Positions 60,669-64,000 of a stretch of 64,000 bases of DNA are shown here, in pieces. Each line of letters begins with the position of its first letter. The stretch's first letter is position 1. Location: positions 310,001-374,000 of the forward strand of contig NZ_JACIFY010000003.1 in assembly GCF_014197615.1 (NCBI RefSeq), in the 5' to 3' direction. A model generated the notes under the pieces. It made no database searches. It was not told the origin of the DNA and was given only the letters and a program-made list of their open reading frames with translations. The position numbers and the translations under genes were made by a program. The DNA comes from Rhizobium esperanzae. Lineage in GTDB: Bacteria > Pseudomonadota > Alphaproteobacteria > Rhizobiales > Rhizobiaceae.

Positions 60669-60708
60669 ATCCTCTTGCCGTTACAAACACTAAAAGGGAG
60701 CAGCTGTG

Positions 60709-62289
60709 ATGAAAGAGAAGAGCACAAACATTTTTACATCGGCGACAATGCCGCGACGCAATTTCCTCAAGGCGGGTCTGGCGGTCGGATCTTGTATTGC
60801 ACTAAATCCGGCCATTGTCGATCGAGCGCTTGCCGATGAGCCGTCCCGCGGGGGTGTTTTGCGAGTCGGTCTTGGCGCAGCAGGGGCCAAGTCATCGCTG
60901 AACCCGTTTATTTCCACGGGAGATATGGACTTTGCCGTCGCGCAATCGATCTTCGACCGGCTGACCGACTTCGACGGTAACGGAAACATCTACAACAGCC
61001 TGGCGGAGGACTTCAGTCACAACAAGGAAGGCAACGTCTGGAAAATCCGAATTCGCAGCGGCATTGTCTGGCATGATGGGACGCCATTCTCTGCTAAAGA
61101 CGTGGTCTATTCGCTGCAGTACATGCTGACGCCGGAAAACAAGGCAGACGGCTACACCAACCTGTCAACCTTGATGAAGCCGTCGGACGTTCGCGCGCTC
61201 GACGATAGCACGGTTGAGGTCTCTCTCGCCAAGCCCTACGCGCTTCTGCCCCAGGTGCTCGGTAGCAAAGTGATGTTCCTGGTAAAGGATGGCACGAAGG
61301 ACTTCAACCAGCCGATCGGGACCGGGCCCTTCCAATTCGTCGAATGGAGTCAAGGCCAACGGGTTACCCTGAAGCGCAATGACGCGTTCCGGAAAGCGGG
61401 AATGCCATATCTCGACGGCATCGAATTCGTTGCCATCAATGACCCGACTGCGCGAATGAATGCGCTCGTTGCCGACCAGGTTGATGTTGTCGCGCAGCTC
61501 GATGGCAACCTTGCCCGTATCGTCGAGGCAAATCCAGCGATGGCTTTGCTGCGCTCAAAGAGTGCCGCTACCACTGACCAATTCATGATGGTGGCCCAGA
61601 AGCCCTTCACCGATGTCCGAGTACGTCAAGCGATGCGTCTTCTTGTTGATCGCGAGCAGTTGGTGACCAACGCCTTGGCTGGTTATGGCGGGGTTGGCAA
61701 CGATCTTCATTGCATAACCGACCCCGATTACGCTTCGGCGCTGCCGCAGCGACAGCACGATCCGGATCAGGCCCGGGCGCTCCTGAAAAAAGCAGGATAC
61801 GACAATGATCTATCGTTTGAGCTCTACACCTCGGACGCCGCGCCAGGAATGCTGGCGTCCGCGACCCTTATTGCGAACCAGGCAAAACAGGCTGGCGTGA
61901 AAATTGACCTGAGTGTTGTCCCGCCAGACAGCTATTACTCCGGGCCAAAGTTCAAGAAGACAGCGATGGCCAGCTCCGACTGGGGGCAACATACGATCGA
62001 ATCCGTATTTGGGCAGGCCTATGCCCGCGGTGCGTACTGGAACGAACCAGATTGGACCAACGACACGTTTGACAAGTGGGTTTCCATGGCTCGCACGACG
62101 TTCGATCCATCTCAACGGAAGGACTATCTCTTCGAAGCGCAAAAGATCATCTGGGAAGACGGCGGCTATATCATCTGGGGATTTAGAGACCTGCTGGACG
62201 CTGCGAACGTTCGCGTAAAGGGTCTTCTTCCTTCCAGCCAGCGTAATCTTGGCTACTACCGCTTCGAAGGGATTTCACTCCAAGCTTAG
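60709..62289 (+). CDS. Peptide/opine-type ABC transporter substrate-binding protein (family 5)
   Basis: The 526-residue precursor carries a twin-arginine signal (PRRNFLKAGLAVG, residues about 15-27) and the family 5 binding-protein features: GVLRVGLGAAG, AEDFSHNKEGNVWKIRIRSG, WHDGTPFSAKDVVYSLQY and RVRQAMRLLVDRE. Such proteins bind di/oligopeptides, opines or other bulky amino-acid conjugates. ATG 60709 follows GGGAG by 9 bp; a GTG directly before it is possible. It is the first transporter gene, followed by two permeases. Confidence 0.92.
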   Translation: MKEKSTNIFTSATMPRRNFLKAGLAVGSCIALNPAIVDRALADEPSRGGVLRVGLGAAGAKSSLNPFISTGDMDFAVAQSIFDRLTDFDGNGNIYNSLAEDFSHNKEGNVWKIRIRSGIVWHDGTPFSAKDVVYSLQYMLTPENKADGYTNLSTLMKPSDVRALDDSTVEVSLAKPYALLPQVLGSKVMFLVKDGTKDFNQPIGTGPFQFVEWSQGQRVTLKRNDAFRKAGMPYLDGIEFVAINDPTARMNALVADQVDVVAQLDGNLARIVEANPAMALLRSKSAATTDQFMMVAQKPFTDVRVRQAMRLLVDREQLVTNALAGYGGVGNDLHCITDPDYASALPQRQHDPDQARALLKKAGYDNDLSFELYTSDAAPGMLASATLIANQAKQAGVKIDLSVVPPDSYYSGPKFKKTAMASSDWGQHTIESVFGQAYARGAYWNEPDWTNDTFDKWVSMARTTFDPSQRKDYLFEAQKIIWEDGGYIIWGFRDLLDAANVRVKGLLPSSQRNLGYYRFEGISLQA

Positions 62290-62313
62290 TTCAGCTTTCC
62301 CCTACCTACCGAT

Positions 62314-62340
62314 TGCTCCGCCTGGCGATCAGGCGGAGCA
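62314..62340 (+). terminator. Hairpin between binding-protein and permease genes
   Basis: A perfect 10-bp stem (arms 62314-62323 and 62331-62340, 7-nt loop) lies 24 bp after the binding-protein stop. It is of the same type as those in the other importer operons of this window, without a T-run. Confidence 0.65.
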
Positions 62341-62359
62341 GCAAAAGAAGGGAACACAG

Positions 62360-63331
62360 ATGATTTTTGCACGCTTCTCCAGGTTGCTGATTGGAAGACT
62401 AGCTCTTTCACTTCTGACACTGGTCGCTGTCTCGGCGGTCGTCTTCACTGCAACGCTCTATCTTCCAGGAGATCCAGCAAGGGCCGCGCTCGGCGCGAAA
62501 GCGGATCCTGCCGCCGTAGAGGCGTTGCGCACCGAATTCGGCTTGGACCGCCCTGCATTTTCCCAGTACGTTTCGTGGGCGACAGGCGTCGTCTCCGGAG
62601 ATTTTGGAAAGTCCATTCCATCGGGGCGCCCGGTCTGGGAGATGATCCGGCCGAAGGCGATAAATACGGTGATCCTCACAGCCTCTTCGCTCCTGCTGTT
62701 GATTCCTCTCTCGTTTTTACTGGGGATCACAGCAGCGATATGGAAGGACAGATTTCCTGACCACATCATCACAATCCCCACGATTGTACTCGTGGCGCTG
62801 CCAGAATTTGTCGTCGGCACTGTGCTGATCGTTGTCTTCGCCGTTGGCCTACACCTGCTCCCGCCGGTATCGCTCATCCAGGGAAACAGAACGCTACTGT
62901 CACAGTCGACCCTCTTTTTTCTGCCGGTCGTCACTCTCCTGTGCACGACGTTGGCCCAAGTCGTCCGTATGGTACGGGCCGTTGCCATCGAAGTGCTATC
63001 GGCAGAGTATGTGTACATGGCTCGTCTCCGTGGCCTCGGCCCAGGTCGCGTGCTCATGCGCCATGTCTTCCCCAACGTCGTAACACCGTCAATCCAAACC
63101 ATCGCGCTGAACGCGGCTTGGCTTGCAGGTGGAGTCGTCGTGACGGAGGCGGTATTTCAATTGCCCGGCATCGGCAGTGCGTTCGCAGACGCCGTCATCA
63201 ACCGGGACATGCCAACGGTCCTGGCCGTGACCCTGTTGATCACGGCAACATATGTTCTGATCAACCTCGTCTCTGAGGTCCTGATCATGTTTCTCAACCC
63301 GCGTTTGCGGGCACAGCACGCCGTGCTTTGA
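62360..63331 (+). CDS. Dipeptide-type ABC transporter permease (DppB type)
   Basis: The 323-residue membrane protein begins with an N-terminal helix (about 10-30) and the LPGDPARAALG motif after it, typical of DppB. The EAA loop is MARLRGLGPGRVLMRHVFPN (about 222-241). ATG 62360 has GGGAAC upstream; a longer frame to 62249 would overlap the hairpin and the binding-protein gene. It pairs with the next permease. Confidence 0.92.
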   Translation: MIFARFSRLLIGRLALSLLTLVAVSAVVFTATLYLPGDPARAALGAKADPAAVEALRTEFGLDRPAFSQYVSWATGVVSGDFGKSIPSGRPVWEMIRPKAINTVILTASSLLLLIPLSFLLGITAAIWKDRFPDHIITIPTIVLVALPEFVVGTVLIVVFAVGLHLLPPVSLIQGNRTLLSQSTLFFLPVVTLLCTTLAQVVRMVRAVAIEVLSAEYVYMARLRGLGPGRVLMRHVFPNVVTPSIQTIALNAAWLAGGVVVTEAVFQLPGIGSAFADAVINRDMPTVLAVTLLITATYVLINLVSEVLIMFLNPRLRAQHAVL

Positions 63332-63348
63332 TTTCGTAAGGAAGATCA

Positions 63349-64000
63349 ATGCTTCGAACTTTGCGCCTTATGTTTTCAAATCGCGCCGCATGGACATCTT
63401 TGCTCCTCATTATCGCCGTTGTCTGCGTCGCCACGATCGGGCCCTGGCTGGCCCCTTACGCGTACGATGAGATTGTTGGCCCTCCTTTTTCACAGCTATC
63501 GCGCGATCACATCCTGGGGACGGATTTCCTCGGAAGAGACGCTTTCAGCCGGTTTCTCACCGGCGGTGAAACCATCTTGATGATCGCCGTGCTTGCAACG
63601 ACTCTGGCATTTATCATTGCAGTGCCGATTGGAATATTATCAGGTCTACGGCGCGGCTCGTTTGACCACGCCCTCGTAGCGCTGTCGGACATCGTCTATG
63701 CCTTGCCGCCCGCCATCTTTCTGCTCGTCCTCCTCGCAGCAACCGGGCCCAGCCTGACCACCGTGATTTTTGGCATTGTGTTTATCCACGTACCTCGTGT
63801 CCTGAGGATTGTTCGGCTAATTACGATTGACATATCTCGAAACGAATATGTCGAAGCAGCGTTCGTCAGAGGTGAGAGCTGGCTGGCAGTGTGTCTCAAA
63901 GATATCCTGCCGAATATTCTTCCTCCGATATTTGCTGACTATGGCGTTCGGCTTTGCGGATCGATCATTCTCTACGCCTCGCTCAGTTACCTTGGCCTGG
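63349..64000 (+). CDS. Dipeptide-type ABC transporter permease (DppC type), truncated by window end
   Basis: The frame is open to the last base, with 217 residues visible. It shows the DppC layout: first helix near 15-35, the GTDFLGRDAFSR motif after it (family GTDxxGRD), then further helices and an EAA loop YVEAAFVRGESWLAVCLKDI (about 167-186). AAGGAA lies a few bases before ATG 63349. The C-terminal 60-80 residues and the ATPase genes expected next lie outside the window. Confidence 0.91.
   Translation, partial: MLRTLRLMFSNRAAWTSLLLIIAVVCVATIGPWLAPYAYDEIVGPPFSQLSRDHILGTDFLGRDAFSRFLTGGETILMIAVLATTLAFIIAVPIGILSGLRRGSFDHALVALSDIVYALPPAIFLLVLLAATGPSLTTVIFGIVFIHVPRVLRIVRLITIDISRNEYVEAAFVRGESWLAVCLKDILPNILPPIFADYGVRLCGSIILYASLSYLGL

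Noticed and set aside
1..64000. tRNA, rRNA, CRISPR array, integrase, plasmid partition or replication genes
   Set aside because: None was recognised on either strand; the repeats found are short inverted repeats and not arrays.

Overview
The window looks like accessory DNA, possibly a plasmid or chromid, from a rhizobium-type alphaproteobacterium (Rhizobium/Agrobacterium relatives). The basis is high-GC codon use, many ABC importers each with a dedicated LacI, LysR, IclR or DeoR regulator, a chemoreceptor ending in an NWEEF CheR/CheB tether, a DUF1127 mini-protein and a DUF3422 protein. No rRNA, tRNA, CRISPR array or replication origin was seen. About 58 intact or window-truncated genes and at least four decayed ones are supported.

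Layout. 1-2.8 kb: a polar amino-acid ABC importer, cut by the window edge. 2.85-9.0 kb: an envelope-stress type cluster equivalent to E. coli yjfI-J-K-L-M-C (DUF2170, PspA, DUF2491, DUF350, DUF1190 lipoprotein, glutathionylspermidine-synthase-like ligase), here carrying an inserted potassium-channel gene and a terminal esterase gene. 9.1-14.2 kb: a LacI regulator divergent from a ribose-type ABC importer. 14.2-16.1 kb: a decayed aspartase fragment and a DUF3422 gene. 16.4-24.5 kb: a GlcG/HbpS protein, a chemoreceptor, a HAD phosphatase, a cytoplasmic GH32 fructosidase, an IclR regulator divergent from a glyoxylate-type aminotransferase, and a DUF1127 protein. 24.7-28.7 kb: glycolate oxidase glcDEF. 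28.8-34.2 kb: LysR and DeoR regulators, a second chemoreceptor and a LacI regulator. 34.7-42.7 kb: a VOC protein, an amidohydrolase, a LysR regulator, a xylose-type ABC importer and a GMC oxidoreductase. 42.9-58.7 kb: two gene sets diverging around a LacI gene. The left arm is a CUT1 sugar importer, aldehyde dehydrogenase, aspartase and HAD phosphatase. The right arm is a Ser/Cys proline-racemase-family enzyme, GMC dehydrogenase, cupin, alpha/beta hydrolase, aspartate dehydrogenase, SDR, a frameshifted NIPSNAP gene and a second GlcG/HbpS protein. 58.8-59.6 kb: remnants of an ABC ATPase gene and an IS66-type transposase. 59.7-64 kb: a DapA-family enzyme and a dipeptide-type ABC importer that runs off the window.

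Two regulatory patterns tie distant genes together. Nine LacI-family-like operators related to GAAAACGTTTAC lie before the first GlcG gene, both chemoreceptors, the HAD/GH32 genes, glcD, the DeoR gene and both arms of the 51-kb locus. Five ATGA-N7-TCAT inverted repeats lie before a LysR gene, the xylose-type importer and a GMC oxidoreductase. All five importers that begin with a binding-protein gene have a hairpin directly after that gene. Together this suggests a module that senses, imports and oxidises a sugar- or polyol-like compound, with glycolate/glyoxylate and aspartate/ammonia handling attached. The actual substrate cannot be read from the sequence.
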